Assembly: GCA_949751835.1 (NCBI GenBank) | Contig: CATKHK010000011.1 | Span: 62,327-126,326 of the forward strand | Direction: 5' to 3' | From: Blepharisma japonicum | Taxonomy: Eukaryota > Ciliophora > Heterotrichea > Heterotrichida > Blepharismidae | DNA: 64,000 nt | Part shown: piece after piece, positions 11,696 through 23,329 of the stretch | Layout of the letters: each line of letters begins with the position of its first letter | Position numbering within the stretch: the stretch's first letter is position 1 | Notes under the pieces: model-generated | The model's database searches: none | The model's input: only the letters and a program-made list of their open reading frames with translations | What the model was told of the DNA's origin: nothing | Made by a program: the position numbers and the translations under genes

Positions 11696-12784
11696 ATGAA
11701 TAACCTTTTTTGTGTAAACGATACCTACAACATGATAAGACACCTCGGGAGTGGCTCATTTGGGCTTGTTTATTTAGGGGTCTCCAAAGATACCCAAGAA
11801 GAAGTTGCAATCAAGCTTGAGCCCTTGTTCTGTGAGCATGCTCAGCTTGAAAATGAAATTGAAGCCTTGCGTGATTGCGCAGGTAAAGGAATCCCATCAG
11901 TGATTTGGAATGGGTTTCAAAATACGTATAAAATTCTCGTTATGGAAAACTTAGGTAGTAATTTAGAAAATATAGTCCAAAACAGTAGAAAATTTCCCTT
12001 AGAAACAGCTGTGGAAATAAGTTCTCAAATTTTGCATAGGGTGGAGCATGTACATAAATGTGGCTATATTCATAGGGATATTAAGCCTGAGAACTTTATG
12101 ATGGGCGCTAAGGAAAATACGTCACGAGTCTATATGATAGACTTTGGTCTAGCAAAAAAGTACATTAATAGTTACCAGAAGCATATAGCTTACAAGGACG
12201 GGTTGAATGTGATGGGAACTCTTAGATTTTTATCTATAAACACACATCACGGAATAGAGCAGTCCAGAAGGGACGATTTGGAATCTTTCGTATATCTTAT
12301 GATATACCTAATAAAAGGCAAGCTTCCTTGGCAAAAATTGAAATGCAAAACCAAGGTAGAAATGTTTCAAAAGGTATGCCAGATGAAAGAAAATATGCCT
12401 ACAAGCGATATTTGTAAGGATTGCCCGGGAGAAGTCAAAGATATGCTTGATTATGTAAGGGCGCTTAAATTTGATGAAAATCCTGACTATTCGTTTTTGA
12501 AAAATTTACTGAGAAATATAAAAGGAAACATTAAACAAAAATTATCCACAGATAGGAACATGGGATTAAGGACAAAAAGCTTGCGGACAATAAATAGGAG
12601 GCATTCAAAGAAATCTACCAAAAAAGTGACAGCGATAATTTCAATGACTTCAGAAGACAAAAAATCACCATTAGCCTTCGATGATGAATCTACATGCATA
12701 TTAAGCCAAAAATGGCCAGCTATCACGGACAGAAAAAAATTAAAAGCGCTCTTAGGACTCGCTAAAGAAGAAATCAAAAGATAA
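11696..12784 (+). CDS. Casein kinase 1 family Ser/Thr protein kinase
   Basis: A 362-aa protein kinase with all core motifs: glycine loop LGSGSFGLVYLG (17-28), ATP-binding Lys40 in VAIK, catalytic loop HRDIKPEN (Asp128), DFG at 149-151. The activation-segment sequence LRFLSINTHHGIEQSRRDDL is the CK1 signature (CK1 uses SIN in place of the usual APE). The kinase domain ends near residue 290 and is followed by a basic, Lys/Arg-rich tail (RRHSKKSTKK). CK1 members act in vesicle traffic, DNA repair and cell-cycle signalling; ciliates have many, so the exact role is not predictable. Confidence 0.95.
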   Translation: MNNLFCVNDTYNMIRHLGSGSFGLVYLGVSKDTQEEVAIKLEPLFCEHAQLENEIEALRDCAGKGIPSVIWNGFQNTYKILVMENLGSNLENIVQNSRKFPLETAVEISSQILHRVEHVHKCGYIHRDIKPENFMMGAKENTSRVYMIDFGLAKKYINSYQKHIAYKDGLNVMGTLRFLSINTHHGIEQSRRDDLESFVYLMIYLIKGKLPWQKLKCKTKVEMFQKVCQMKENMPTSDICKDCPGEVKDMLDYVRALKFDENPDYSFLKNLLRNIKGNIKQKLSTDRNMGLRTKSLRTINRRHSKKSTKKVTAIISMTSEDKKSPLAFDDESTCILSQKWPAITDRKKLKALLGLAKEEIKR

Positions 12785-12805
12785 TTTTTAACAAAATGCT
12801 GTTAA

Positions 12806-13408
12806 TTATTTGTAAAAACTTACAATATAATCATATAAATTCTTTGATAGATTTTCATCCTCAGGAGGTGTCACATCTACTGTATTCCAATTTTCTTCAC
12901 TTTTTTCATACACCCATTCTATTACTTCATGAAAACCTTTGGTGCAATTTTCTAAATCTGAGTCATTAGGAATGTACAAGTATTCAACCCTAGGATTTTT
13001 ATCATAATTTAAGGCTTTTATCACATTTTCTTCTCCGATTTCGATTTTAAAGCCGCTAGACACTAACTCGACAATCATGGTCAAGTCACTTCTCTGCTCG
13101 TAAAAATCATAAAATCCCATTATTTCTACAAAGGAAGCAGTGTCTGTGCTTTTTTTTCCTTTTTTGGGAACTTGTGAGATGTCTCGGCAACATCTCACAT
13201 CGTTAATTTTATAATTTTCAATTTTTTTCCTTAGATCTTCAATTGATCCCATCCCGAATGTTTTTTTGGTATAATCAATTAAAATAAAACCAACGGTATC
13301 AAAGATAACCGGTTGAGAAATGTTATGTTTTTTAGCTTTATTGCGGATATTGTCTTCAAAATTCTGTAAGCCTCTTCTTTGTCGGCTGGAGCATTCACAA
13401 TTTCCCAT
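12806..13408 (-). CDS. Hypothetical protein with MGNC acylation-type N-terminus
   Basis: A 200-aa protein beginning MGNCECSS, a classical N-myristoylation plus palmitoylation context (Gly2 with neighbouring Cys), so peripheral membrane attachment is likely. The body is mixed alpha/beta in composition with no family I recognise. It has a TAA stop and no TGA. It converges with the CK1 gene, 21 bp between stops. Confidence 0.75.
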   Translation of the reverse strand: MGNCECSSRQRRGLQNFEDNIRNKAKKHNISQPVIFDTVGFILIDYTKKTFGMGSIEDLRKKIENYKINDVRCCRDISQVPKKGKKSTDTASFVEIMGFYDFYEQRSDLTMIVELVSSGFKIEIGEENVIKALNYDKNPRVEYLYIPNDSDLENCTKGFHEVIEWVYEKSEENWNTVDVTPPEDENLSKNLYDYIVSFYK

Positions 13409-13989
13409 TTTAGCTTGGATAATTTGTAAATATTATGAGCCAAAGGAGTTTCGATTTCATATTAACAAATAATTTTATCTAAAACTGATGTTTTTGTAAT
13501 TTTTAAGTATTAAAAATTAAAAGAATAATAGAAATTTAAAATATTGTATTAACAGCATGTTTTATATTATTGCCATTACATCTCAAAATTTATAAAAGAG
13601 CAAAATAAGTAATACTAGAAAGCTGATTTTATACTGATCTCAACAATTTAAATAAATTTTACTTGGGAAAGTTTTGGCGATTTTATTAATTTACAATATT
13701 ATTATGATATTACAGAAATAAAAAACGTTAAAAAAATCTATTAAACTAAGCGTAAGAGCAAACTTAAAAGGTAGAAGACAACAAAAAAGAGATCAAATAA
13801 TTCTACTCTAATTTTATTCTTTTCTTGAAGATAAAAAGGAGCAGAAGCTTCCCTATAAATGATCTATATAATTATTAATTCCCATGTTTAATGAAGTGCA
13901 ACTTAGATATCTTTTAAAAAACTATCAGGTGTTTTTTAATTTATCTAACCTAAAGGTGCATGAAGAATTCTTTTTTTTATAAATAATCT

Positions 13990-14244
13990 ATGCAATTTAC
14001 TAATTGAATTATTTGGACTTTCACAGCTCTATCAATCAGAAACTTAGATGAAAAAACATGAAATTATATAGGCAATGTATCGGGCTTTAATACTAATGCT
14101 AACTATCCTGCCGTCCAATATGGTAAGATATATTTTATTAGTGGAAAGTTTAGAAATGAAGAAGTTTGCAGATTTGATTTGAATTGGGGAAATTTGAAGT
14201 TATTGGAAAAATTAACTTTAATAGAAAAAGCAAATAATTCATAG
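13990..14244 (+). pseudogene. Kelch-like ORF fragment
   Basis: With TGA as Trp an ATG-to-TAG frame codes 84 aa containing PAVQYGKIYFISGKF followed by EEVCRFDLNWGNL, which resembles a single kelch blade (hydrophobic strand, G-K/G turn, then a W strand). Intact kelch genes in this window have several blades and are over 350 aa, so this is probably a leftover of a larger gene rather than a complete one. It could also be a real short gene. Confidence 0.35.
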
Positions 14245-14541
14245 TTTTTAAATTAAATATCCTAACAAATTGTATCTTTCACAATTAATAAAAACTTATT
14301 ATATTAGCTAGTTTTTTTTTTAATTTATCTAGTTAATAGAAGGCAAATTGATAGTTAAACCATTATCATGGGTGCTAGCATTTAAGCAATGAAATAAAAA
14401 CTGTTAAGTAGTGAATAGGAAAAGGCGAATAAGCACTTTTACGTCTAACTTAATTACAGAAAAACCCATTTGAAATTCAGAAGGACTACCTCTAGGAAAA
14501 TTTCTAAAATTTTAATCATTTCTATTTATTTAGATTGCTAG

Positions 14542-14727
14542 TTAAGCACTAAATCTTTTGGGTCCCTTATTCAATAGATGGTGTTCTGCGCGTCTTTGGA
14601 GAAGCAGCCTTATGGCGCAAGCGATATGGATGGTTCCAACTTCTGGCAATTCTGGGCCTTGGATAAGACCCTCTGATTCTTAATAGCGAGCGATATTTTC
14701 TTCTTGGATTTCTGGTAATCCCCATTT
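14542..14727 (-). pseudogene. Possible decayed coding segment
   Basis: A GC-richer patch in an AT-rich region. On the minus strand one frame reads LPEIQEENIARY, then a TAA at 14680-14682, then SEGLIQGPELPEVGTIHI and more until TAA at 14542. A second overlapping frame gives an ATG ORF (14567-14725, 52 aa, Arg-rich). The first looks more protein-like but carries the stop. No family is recognised; relic status is a guess. Confidence 0.25.
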
Positions 14728-14840
14728 CTAAAATAGCTAATAAAAGTCATAATCAGCATTTCTACTAAAATAAATCCTATAAGCTTTCTATCATTTTGTA
14801 TTATTCCGCTGAGTATTATTTAGTTATAATTACTATCATC

Positions 14841-16523
14841 ATGTCCGAAGAAACTAAAAACTTTAAAGACTCAATCAAAGCAAGCAAAGAAGAGCGCGAG
14901 CGAAAGTTAAAAGAGCTCAGAGAAAGAAAAGCAAAGCGTGACAGCTTGGATGCCGCTAACAAAAACCCCTTCCCTTCTCCTGTTGTGGATAATAGAAATA
15001 CTACACCAATCGTTATTGACTCATCTGGTTCTAAAGAAAAACCTTCAATAGACCCTCCTCCAAATCCCTTTGAGCCTCACAAGCCATTATTAGCTATAAA
15101 ATCCAGTGTTTCTTCTATAAGTGTTCCTCCAAAAACCAAAGTAATTTCATACGAGCGCGAAATTCAAGCAGAAATTGCCTCAGAAAGCGACGAAGAAGAA
15201 GAGGCAAGAATCACTGAAGATTTTGACCCCAGGGTCCGCAAAATGTCAACCCATATAGAAAAAAATGAGCCTGTTGAAGAAGCCCCTAAAAATGTAGAGC
15301 CAGAAATCCAAGAAATTGAGCCTGAAGAGCTAGAAAAAATAATTTCCTCAACTGATTTTTCTGATTTTTTATCAAGATCTACAAAACTTATGATCGAGTC
15401 TTTAGAAGAGGAATTTGACATAATGCAAAATTTTATTTTAAGCAGTAAATCAGATGACACCAATGACCAAAAAGGGAAAATTAAAATTATTGGTAGCTTA
15501 ACATTCACTGATGAAGAAAGGTGCATTTCAGCACTAGAATGGTCTCCACAATATGAAGATTTAATATTAGCAGCTTACACAAAAACTGAGCAAACAAGCC
15601 TGAATCTTCCATATGGGCTTGTGCAGCTATGGTCTATAGAAAACGAAAAATTACCTAAGCATGTTTTGACGTGCCAAGGATCGGTAACACAGTCACAGTT
15701 TTACCCAAATGACCCCAATACTATACTAGCAGGTACATATAGCGGACAAGTGCTATTATGGGACTTACGTGTAAAAGGAGTCCCAGTACAACGCAGCCCT
15801 TCTCTATCTAAAGGCCACAACTTCCCTATCATAGGCTTAAAGATTTCAGAAGGAGAGCACAGTAATAACATAATCTCAATGTCAAGCGATGGCAGAATTT
15901 GTGTATGGACTATGAATATGCTGCATAGTCCTGCAGAAACCTTTGAAACCAAAGGAAAAGTCGATTTCAGTGCAAATTGTGTAGATTTTTCTAAAGAAGA
16001 GCCATATAATTATTTAATTGGGACAGAAGATGGGAATATTATCCAAGGGCCATTACAAGGCCAAATGTTATCAGAAAGACAAGACTTGATCCAAGCCCAT
16101 TGTGCGCCAGTGACCAGAGTCCAATATCACCCTGACTATGATAGTGGCCTAATTCTATCCAGCTCTGTTGATTGGACTGTAAAACTCTTTAAAGAAGCCA
16201 GATCAGAGCCTATTCTTACTATTGAGCCTTATGATGACTATGTATATGACACCAAATGAAGCCCAGTCCACCCCTGTATGTTTGCAAGCGCTGATGGAGA
16301 TGGGAATTTAGACGTCTGGGATTTAAGCAGAAATACAGAAACTCCTTTTGTCAGACAAAAGACTGGAGAAAGAGCACTTAACAAGCTGAATTTTGATAAG
16401 TCAGGGAATAAGATTGCAGCTGGGAGCTCGAATTCTGTGATACATATAATGCAGCTGGATAAGGACTATGTGCATCCAAGGATTGATGACTGGAATAAGC
16501 TAATTAAAACATTAGGAATATAA
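14841..16523 (+). CDS. DYNC1I: Cytoplasmic dynein intermediate chain (WD40)
   Basis: A 560-aa protein. The N-terminal helix ASKEERERKLKELRERKAKR matches the dynactin-binding coiled coil of cytoplasmic dynein intermediate chains. An acidic Ser-rich linker follows, then a WD40 domain from about residue 225 with TYSGQVLLWDLR, SSDGRICVWTM, SSVDWTVKLF, DDYVYDTKWSPVHP and SADGDGNLDVWDL, which align with DYNC1I. The Trp of TKWSPVHP is TGA (16257-16259). The ATG at 14841 is chosen because MSEETKNF is followed directly by the family helix. The protein links dynein heavy chain to dynactin and cargo. Axonemal intermediate chains are less likely given the N-terminus. Confidence 0.94.
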
Positions 16524-16608
16524 ATAAATATTTTCCAAAATAGTAATTTCATTTAAAATTTTTAGGAAAAGTTACAGTTGCAAGGCTTCAATTGGTAGAT
16601 TATTTAAA

Positions 16609-17616
16609 TTATGAATTAATTGTGGTATACTGGGGAAGAGGAGTTTTAATAACCCTTGAGGCTGATCTAACAGTAATTCCTAAAGGGCCGTATATTGGAA
16701 ATAGCTGTGGATGCCCCATAATTGCAATACTACAAAGCCCAAGGTAACTGTGGACAAGGTCTGGCTCTATGAAAGGGTATTTAGAAAATCCGCCTTGGAA
16801 AAATTGAGTTTCTTGATAAAACTGTATATTATCATTTATATCAATAAAAGAGATTCCACCTAAAATCTGTAAAGAAAGACCAATTCAATATCCATAGCAG
16901 CTGTCTGGTGCTTTGCCAATTCTTCCCTGAAATCCAATCCCTTGTCTCATTAATAGTCATTCTATTAAAAATTCTTTTTCTGGTAAAACATCAATTTTAT
17001 TTAGTAAAAATAAAGAACTTAAAGCACAGTAAGTCAGCCCTCCATGACCTTCTATTCCTGGGTATAAGCCAATACTTTTGTCGTAGGTTTGAGATTTTAA
17101 GATAAAATCAGCAATTTTCTCTGTGTTTATGTCACCCCAATAGTCTAAGATATAGCAAATTGCACAGACACAAAAAATAAATCTCATGTCTGCTTCTAAG
17201 CCGTCTTTATGTGATGTGAAATTTCCTGCTTCTTGCTGCAACAATTTTATTCCAGCTATTAAACTTGCTTTATCAATTCTTGAAAAATCATCTCCAAGGA
17301 TTAACAGCATTCCTAAAGCGCTATAAGTGCTGGCTAAATTCCCATAATCCCAATAGCTTCCTTCTATAGAAGAAGTTGCTGGATTTGCTCTGAACCCAGC
17401 TGATGCATAATTTGACTCTATTTTTGGAATAATTTGCTGCTTATAAATCCAATCAATAATATCTTGTTTATTTAAACAATCAAGCTCATTGAGGACATCT
17501 AATCCTGACACAATAAAAAATAAAGAAGTCATATATGATGAATGAGCTACTTCTGGAAGTCTCCGGAGCATTGCTTTAAAAAAATTGACATGGGAGGGTA
17601 TATTGATTTCTTCCAT
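16609..17616 (-). CDS. PGGT1B: Geranylgeranyltransferase type I beta subunit
   Basis: A 335-aa prenyltransferase beta subunit: HVNFFKAMLRRLPE at the start, LFFIVSGLDVLNELDCLNK, WIYKQQIIP, LASTYSALGMLLILGDDFSR, DMRFIFCVCAICYILDYW, GHGGLTYCALSSLFLL. The zinc ligands are visible as D and C in APDSCYGYWIG and H in EPDLVHSYLG. The order and wording match GGTase-I beta (PGGT1B) better than farnesyl or Rab GGTase beta. One TGA (16957-16959) is Trp. With the shared alpha subunit it attaches geranylgeranyl to CaaX proteins, mostly Rho/Rac-type GTPases. Confidence 0.92.
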
Positions 17617-17736
17617 AGATAATATTGCAAAAAATATTTAATCAAAAGATAATTAAGTCTATAAATATCATAATATTTATTCTTAATTTGATCTTATTAA
17701 AAAATCTTAAGAATTTAAATAATTCAAAATATAGGT

Positions 17737-19215
17737 ATGGATAGTGAAATTTCAGCTTTTGATAAGCTTGAATATCTTCGGTTTTCAAGCTATGAAATTA
17801 ATCAACTGTTTTCAAGTCTTAGAGGCACACTTCCTGTTGCAATGGGATCTAAACTTCAAGATCTGTCACAAAAATTCCTCCATCTTTCAGATCAATGGAC
17901 TCAATTATGTGAAGAACTAGTTGAGAAGTCTGAAGAAGAAAAAGCTAAAGCAAATGAAGCAACTAAACAAGAAAAAATCATGAAAAATGAAGAAAAACAA
18001 AAAATATATAAAAGACAAAAATACTTAGAAAATAGGGAAATTGAAATTGATAAAAAAACCAGGGAACTTGAACAATCAGTCAACAATGTAAAAGAAATAA
18101 TCAAAGACAACGTAAATCAGCTTGAAAAATCATTAATCGACAAAGACAATAAAAAGAAAAACAGAGAAAAAGAGCAGATTTCTGAGCTAAACCAATTTGA
18201 AGACGAAATGAGCACTGTTTTAGAAAAGCCAATTATAGTAGAAAAAAGCTTGGATTTACCAAAACTTCATGCCCAAGATGAGAGTATAAGCATTAATTTG
18301 TCAGCAATAGAGCCAGAAGGCCCGTCAATAGATGTAAATATTTCTTTATCAACAGTAATGAATGCGTCTGAGGAATTTGATAAATATTATGACGAAATTG
18401 CAAAAAATAACCAAGAAATTATCCACGACTCAAAATTTTCGATCGATAAAACAATTGGAGGCTGAAATTCTGAATTAGAAAGTGACACAAGCAATGTTTC
18501 TATTGATATAAAGCCAAGAGATATAGAGCAGGCATTAAATGAATTTGAAAGATTAAATGGGTCACTATATGAAGAAACTGTAATTAGGATTCGCTCACTT
18601 TTATCTCAAGGCCCTGAAAGCTTTGAATTAGGTATACAGTTAGCACAAGTGCTGCTTAAGAAGAATGGAATTGACATAAAATCAGCCATTCCTGCATCAA
18701 GAATATTAACTCCAATGGACTCAAGAAATTATAATGCTCCATTTGCGTCCCCAGACCATTTTAAGAGTAAACAAAAGCAAATTTTTAAAGAGAAAATTCA
18801 AGAAAGCCAACAAGATTTAGATATGACCAGCCCAAGAGAATTGATGTATAATGGAGGCTGCATACACCCTATGCTAGAGGAGACAGATAGCATAGAAGAT
18901 AGCAGAATTTTATCAAATAACAATATAGAAGCTTTTCTGAATTCTCCTAGTATCGGAGATTCTAATTTCCAGGACCAAAATATTGATATCAGCTCAATGC
19001 ATCCTACTGATTTGGAGACTGAAAATTCGAGGTTTGATGAAAGAATTTTAAATTCAAAAGATAGTGGGATTATTTTTAGAGGAACCAACTCGGTAAATGA
19101 ACCTCCAAGCACTAAGAAAAAAGAAATTAAAGGCTTTTCGAATTCTCATAGCCAAAGTATCATGAAAACAGAAAGTTGCACAAAATTCCAGCTGGATAAC
19201 TCTAAAGGTTTTTAA
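17737..19215 (+). CDS. Coiled-coil hypothetical protein
   Basis: A 492-aa protein read through one TGA (18463-18465, Trp). Residues about 40-155 form a strongly charged coiled coil (EKSEEEKAKANEATKQ, KKTRELEQSVNNVKE). The C-terminal half is polar, acidic and Ser-rich and looks disordered. No enzyme or known binding domain is seen. A cytoskeletal or basal-body role would fit but is only inference. Confidence 0.78.
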
Positions 19216-19359
19216 ATTGGCATTATAAGCTAATTTGATTTAATATATAAGCTTAATCAAAAAATAAAAAATAATTCAATATCCTTCATATTTAAATCAG
19301 AAAATTCACCTTATTTACTGATGAATTAAATATTTATAATAATTATTTTCTTTTTTTAA

Positions 19360-20205
19360 ATGGAGAGCCTATTTTCATTACAAATTTCAGCTCAAGACTT
19401 GCACGCTCCAAAATTGCGAAAAAAATCACTGGGAGAAATAAAAGCTGAAGACATTGTCAATGCATTAGAACGATGCATAGGAGTAAATACTTTAGACCTT
19501 TCACAGTACCAGTTCGGGTTAGAAGGGATAAAAATTGTCGCCAAAGCATTATTTAAATATCAAGATATATTAGCTCTTGATTTATCGTCAAATAATATCC
19601 GCTCTGATGGATTAGCTCATTTAATTGAAGCACTTTTTAGAATGAGATTATTAAGCGAGCTGAATTTATCAAATAATTTTTTAGGGATGAAGGGGATCGC
19701 ATATATGGAAAAGTTACTCCCAAAGCTGCATAATTTACAATTCCTGGATTTATCGTCGAATTATATTGGCTTTGAAGGAGCAATGGTATTGGGAAAATGC
19801 ATAGGGAGTTTATTTTCACTGAAAATTTTAAATATTTCGGATAATTATTTATATGATGCCGGACTTGTATTTATAGCTTTAGGATTCAAAAACTATCAAG
19901 GACTTAATATCATTTCAATCAAAAATAACCAAATAACGCCTATGTCATTAAGGTTCTTGCTTGAAAAATTAAGAAGCCAAAAATCATTGAAAATGATTGA
20001 ATTTTATGATGATAAAAATTGGGAAGCTCTTACTCGAGCGTTTTGGCTGGAGAGTGTAGGAATGGTAGGAATTCAAGCAGATGGGCCAAAATTGGAATTT
20101 TGTCATGAATGCAAGAGATATTGTGACAAAAAGTTGTGCGAGTGGAGTAGAAGGAGGTCTATATGCACTTTCCGAAGCTTGAGTAAAAACTATAAACTAA
20201 TATAA
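19360..20205 (+). CDS. Leucine-rich-repeat protein (ribonuclease-inhibitor type)
   Basis: A 281-aa protein with at least five LRRs of about 28 residues: NTLDLSQYQF, LALDLSSNNIRSDG, SELNLSNNFLGMKG, QFLDLSSNYIGFEG and KILNISDNYLYDAG, each followed by an amphipathic helix. The LxLSxNxIxxxG pattern is the RI-like subtype. The C-terminus has a cysteine cluster (FCHECKRYCDKKLCEW) that might bind metal. Likely a protein-interaction scaffold; the partner is unknown. Confidence 0.85.
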   Translation: MESLFSLQISAQDLHAPKLRKKSLGEIKAEDIVNALERCIGVNTLDLSQYQFGLEGIKIVAKALFKYQDILALDLSSNNIRSDGLAHLIEALFRMRLLSELNLSNNFLGMKGIAYMEKLLPKLHNLQFLDLSSNYIGFEGAMVLGKCIGSLFSLKILNISDNYLYDAGLVFIALGFKNYQGLNIISIKNNQITPMSLRFLLEKLRSQKSLKMIEFYDDKNWEALTRAFWLESVGMVGIQADGPKLEFCHECKRYCDKKLCEWSRRRSICTFRSLSKNYKLI

Positions 20206-20263
20206 TACCATAATCTCTAAATATTTTATTATATCCATAAATCTCAACAAAATCCTTGCAAAT

Positions 20264-23200
20264 ATGGAAACTAAAAAGCAACAAGAAAATTCGGTCCTCT
20301 TCCCTACAGTTGTTTCTAAAACCAACTTAAGCACTGAAACCCTGACAGTCAATGAATCTCATGACGAGGAAAAACAAGTCCTTCTTGAACTGCTTGACAA
20401 AAACCAAAAACTTTTACAAAATGCTCAATCTGGATATTTAAAAGAAAAAGAAGAAATTGAGCAAAGTTTCCAAAAATCCCAAAGTACTTTTAAAAGGCAA
20501 ATTGAAATTTATGAACAAGAAATTGAGATTTTGAAAACAGAAATCGACCGTTTGAAAAACGCAAAATCCAAACAGTCAGAAGAAAGCTTGAGAAATCAAC
20601 TGTTAAAAGAAATCGAAAATATTCGACTTGTCGAAAATGAAAGAAAATCAGCTCAGCAGACAAAAATCACTGAATTAAATCAAAAAATTGAAATTTTAGG
20701 TAGACAAATAGAAGAGAAAAACAAGCGACACATTGAAGAAAAAGAGCATCTTCTTCGTCAAGTGGATAATACAAGAAAAGATGCAAGAAGGGTAGAAAAT
20801 GAATTCCAAGTTCAGCTGGAATTACTTATATCAAGATTTGAAAAAACAAATCTTCAATTAAACAAAAAATCACAAAAAATCGAAAAAATTCAAAAAGAGT
20901 ATGAAGAAAGATTCCGGGAGCTTCTAAAACAGAAAAATGAAGAAGAGGAGCTTTGGATAAGAGAAAAAAATAGTTTGCAGAATGAAGTCTCTGTAAAATC
21001 AACTGAAGAAAACCATGATGAGCTGATGTGGAAACAGCTAAAAGAATTTCAAGTGGAGAGAGAAAATGTCGAAGAAGCTCACAATGAGAGAATAAATGCA
21101 TTAGAAATTAAAAAAGAACAGTTAGAAGCGCAAATTGAGCAGCTGATAAAAATTTCTGGAGATAGAGAGCTGTCTTTAGAAGAAGAAGTTGAAAGATTAA
21201 GAAATGCTAATCAAACACTGATGGATATTAATTATGAAAGAGAGCAAATATTTGAAAATGAGCTTGAAAATATGAGAAAAGAACTTGTCTATATAAGAGA
21301 ATCTTCTGAATCTCAAGTAACACAATATTTAAAAGACCATAATGAGCAGAGTAAAGAGTATGAAATGTATGAAAAAATTTTAGAGGAGGCCAAAAATTTT
21401 CATGCAATAAATTTAGAAAAAGAATTTAAAATTATTAGTACTCAATTAAGGCAAAAAGAAGCAGAAATAAAAATTCTGAAGGAAGCTAATAGAGGTAAAC
21501 CAAAAGTAAGAAAAAATAGTTCAACTGTGTCTATTATGAATGAGCTATTAAATCAGCAAAATTTAATAAATACTGAACTTGAAAATTTTAAAACTCTCTT
21601 TAAAGCCATTGAAGAGCAATCAGAAAAAAAAGAAAAAGAAAATTTTGAGTTAATAGAATTACTGACATCTCAGCTTTATTCTACAGAACAAAAACTAGTA
21701 GAGTCTATATCACAAGATAACGAAAAAGATAACCAAAAGCTTTCAGATCGCTTAATAGTTGCTGAGCAGGAGCTTGATTACGCTAAAAAGCATTTAGAAC
21801 AGTATATATCTTCAGTAAAATCATTAGAGGAAATAATTGAAAATAAAAGCGGAAATGACTCTTCTGATATGTACAAAAAAGCACAAATTGAAATTTCGAG
21901 ATTAAATAAAGAAAATCAAACCTTACTTGAAGTAAAAGAAGCCACTGATGAGAGACATTTACAAGAAAAAAATCAGCTGCTAGAGTTAATATCAGCAAAA
22001 GATAACGAAATTGAAAAATTAAAATCAATAATAAAAAAGAGAAAATCATCAAAAAATATGATGATTGATGAAAAAAATAGACACACAACTTTTCAAAATT
22101 TATTTAAAAGTTTAGAAACTTTATCAAAAAATTACACACAGCAATTAAGTTCTATAAAAAAAGTTAGATTTCAAGATAGCTCAGAAGAAAATAAATCAGG
22201 TAAAATTGAAAATAAAGAGATAAAAGATGAATTTATTAAAGAAAATGAAGAATTATACCAGGAAATCCAGAGATTAAAATTAATTATTGATTCAGTGCTT
22301 GATGAATGCTGTAAAAAGTCAAGCATATTAGATGAGGAGAGAGAGCTTTTAAAGCTCGAGCGGGAAAAAATGCAAACACTTATATCACATTCTGGATATA
22401 AAGATTTTTTAAGCCCAGCAAAAGAAAAAGACGAAAAAAACCAGTCTCAATTGCTAAAATTAGCAAAAGATGATATTGTTGCCTTACAAAAACAGCTAGA
22501 ACAAGAAAGAAAAATGCATCAAATTGAATTGGAAACTTTCCATAAAAATAACGAAGACGAGCTACTTGTGCTTAGAAGTGAACAGGAAGCATTTATTAAG
22601 CATATAAAAATTTTAAGAGAACAGCTGAAAAATATAAATTTCACTTCAGCAATACAAAGAGATGCTCAAGAAAAACTAATAAAACAGCTAAAATGTGATC
22701 TGTCGTCTGTAAAAGAATTAACAAATGAAAAAATTCAACTTTTAATGAAAGAGCAAAAAAAGTTACGAACTGAGCTATCTCAAATTATAGAAAAAAATTC
22801 ATTAAAAGAAAAAAAAAGAAAAAAAGTTTATCAAGAAAAAATCAAGCAGCTTGAGTCGACAATTGACGAAAAAAATAAAATAATCCAAGAAAAAACTACA
22901 CATTTAATACAAGAACAAGCAAGAGCAAGCAAAATTGAAGAAGAAATCCAAAACCAATTCAAAGATGAAATAAAGAAATTGAAGGATGAAATAAAAAAAA
23001 TAAAAATTTCTGAAGAAAATAAAGAATGGACTCTTGCTAGGGAGAGAGAAATTTATAATGGAGCGCTAAAGAAATTGCAAGTAGGCGTTGAAGCTATTCA
23101 GCAGTCAGCCATTTCTGAAGCCCATGAAATTAATTGTGATTTGGAGATGGCAAATAAAAAAATCGAAATTTATGAAAAAGAAAAAGAAATTTTAAAAGAA

Positions 23201-23329
23201 CAACGAAATGAAGCTTTGGAATATTTAACGAGAGCGAAAATTATGGGTGAAGCAGAAAAACAAGAAATATTAATGCTGGTGGAACATTTGAGATCTCAAG
23301 AAATAAAGAGAAATAAATTGAATATGTAA
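20264..23329 (+). CDS. Long coiled-coil protein (1021 aa)
   Basis: Almost the whole 1021 residues are Lys/Glu/Gln/Leu-rich heptads with only short breaks, so this is an elongated coiled coil. There is no TGA in the frame and the stop is TAA. It is compatible with a centrosomal, basal-body or Golgi tether protein, but no family-specific head or tail domain is recognised. It sits 58 bp after the LRR gene on the same strand. Confidence 0.85.
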   Translation: METKKQQENSVLFPTVVSKTNLSTETLTVNESHDEEKQVLLELLDKNQKLLQNAQSGYLKEKEEIEQSFQKSQSTFKRQIEIYEQEIEILKTEIDRLKNAKSKQSEESLRNQLLKEIENIRLVENERKSAQQTKITELNQKIEILGRQIEEKNKRHIEEKEHLLRQVDNTRKDARRVENEFQVQLELLISRFEKTNLQLNKKSQKIEKIQKEYEERFRELLKQKNEEEELWIREKNSLQNEVSVKSTEENHDELMWKQLKEFQVERENVEEAHNERINALEIKKEQLEAQIEQLIKISGDRELSLEEEVERLRNANQTLMDINYEREQIFENELENMRKELVYIRESSESQVTQYLKDHNEQSKEYEMYEKILEEAKNFHAINLEKEFKIISTQLRQKEAEIKILKEANRGKPKVRKNSSTVSIMNELLNQQNLINTELENFKTLFKAIEEQSEKKEKENFELIELLTSQLYSTEQKLVESISQDNEKDNQKLSDRLIVAEQELDYAKKHLEQYISSVKSLEEIIENKSGNDSSDMYKKAQIEISRLNKENQTLLEVKEATDERHLQEKNQLLELISAKDNEIEKLKSIIKKRKSSKNMMIDEKNRHTTFQNLFKSLETLSKNYTQQLSSIKKVRFQDSSEENKSGKIENKEIKDEFIKENEELYQEIQRLKLIIDSVLDECCKKSSILDEERELLKLEREKMQTLISHSGYKDFLSPAKEKDEKNQSQLLKLAKDDIVALQKQLEQERKMHQIELETFHKNNEDELLVLRSEQEAFIKHIKILREQLKNINFTSAIQRDAQEKLIKQLKCDLSSVKELTNEKIQLLMKEQKKLRTELSQIIEKNSLKEKKRKKVYQEKIKQLESTIDEKNKIIQEKTTHLIQEQARASKIEEEIQNQFKDEIKKLKDEIKKIKISEENKEWTLAREREIYNGALKKLQVGVEAIQQSAISEAHEINCDLEMANKKIEIYEKEKEILKEQRNEALEYLTRAKIMGEAEKQEILMLVEHLRSQEIKRNKLNM

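Larger units (their letters stand above)
13409..14840. other. Gene-poor region with small relic-like ORFs
   Basis: About 1.4 kb without a convincing intact gene. It contains a kelch-like 84-codon ORF at 13990-14244 and a composition island at 14542-14727 listed separately. The rest is AT-rich with nothing recognisable, plus the promoter of the dynein gene. Confidence 0.5.
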
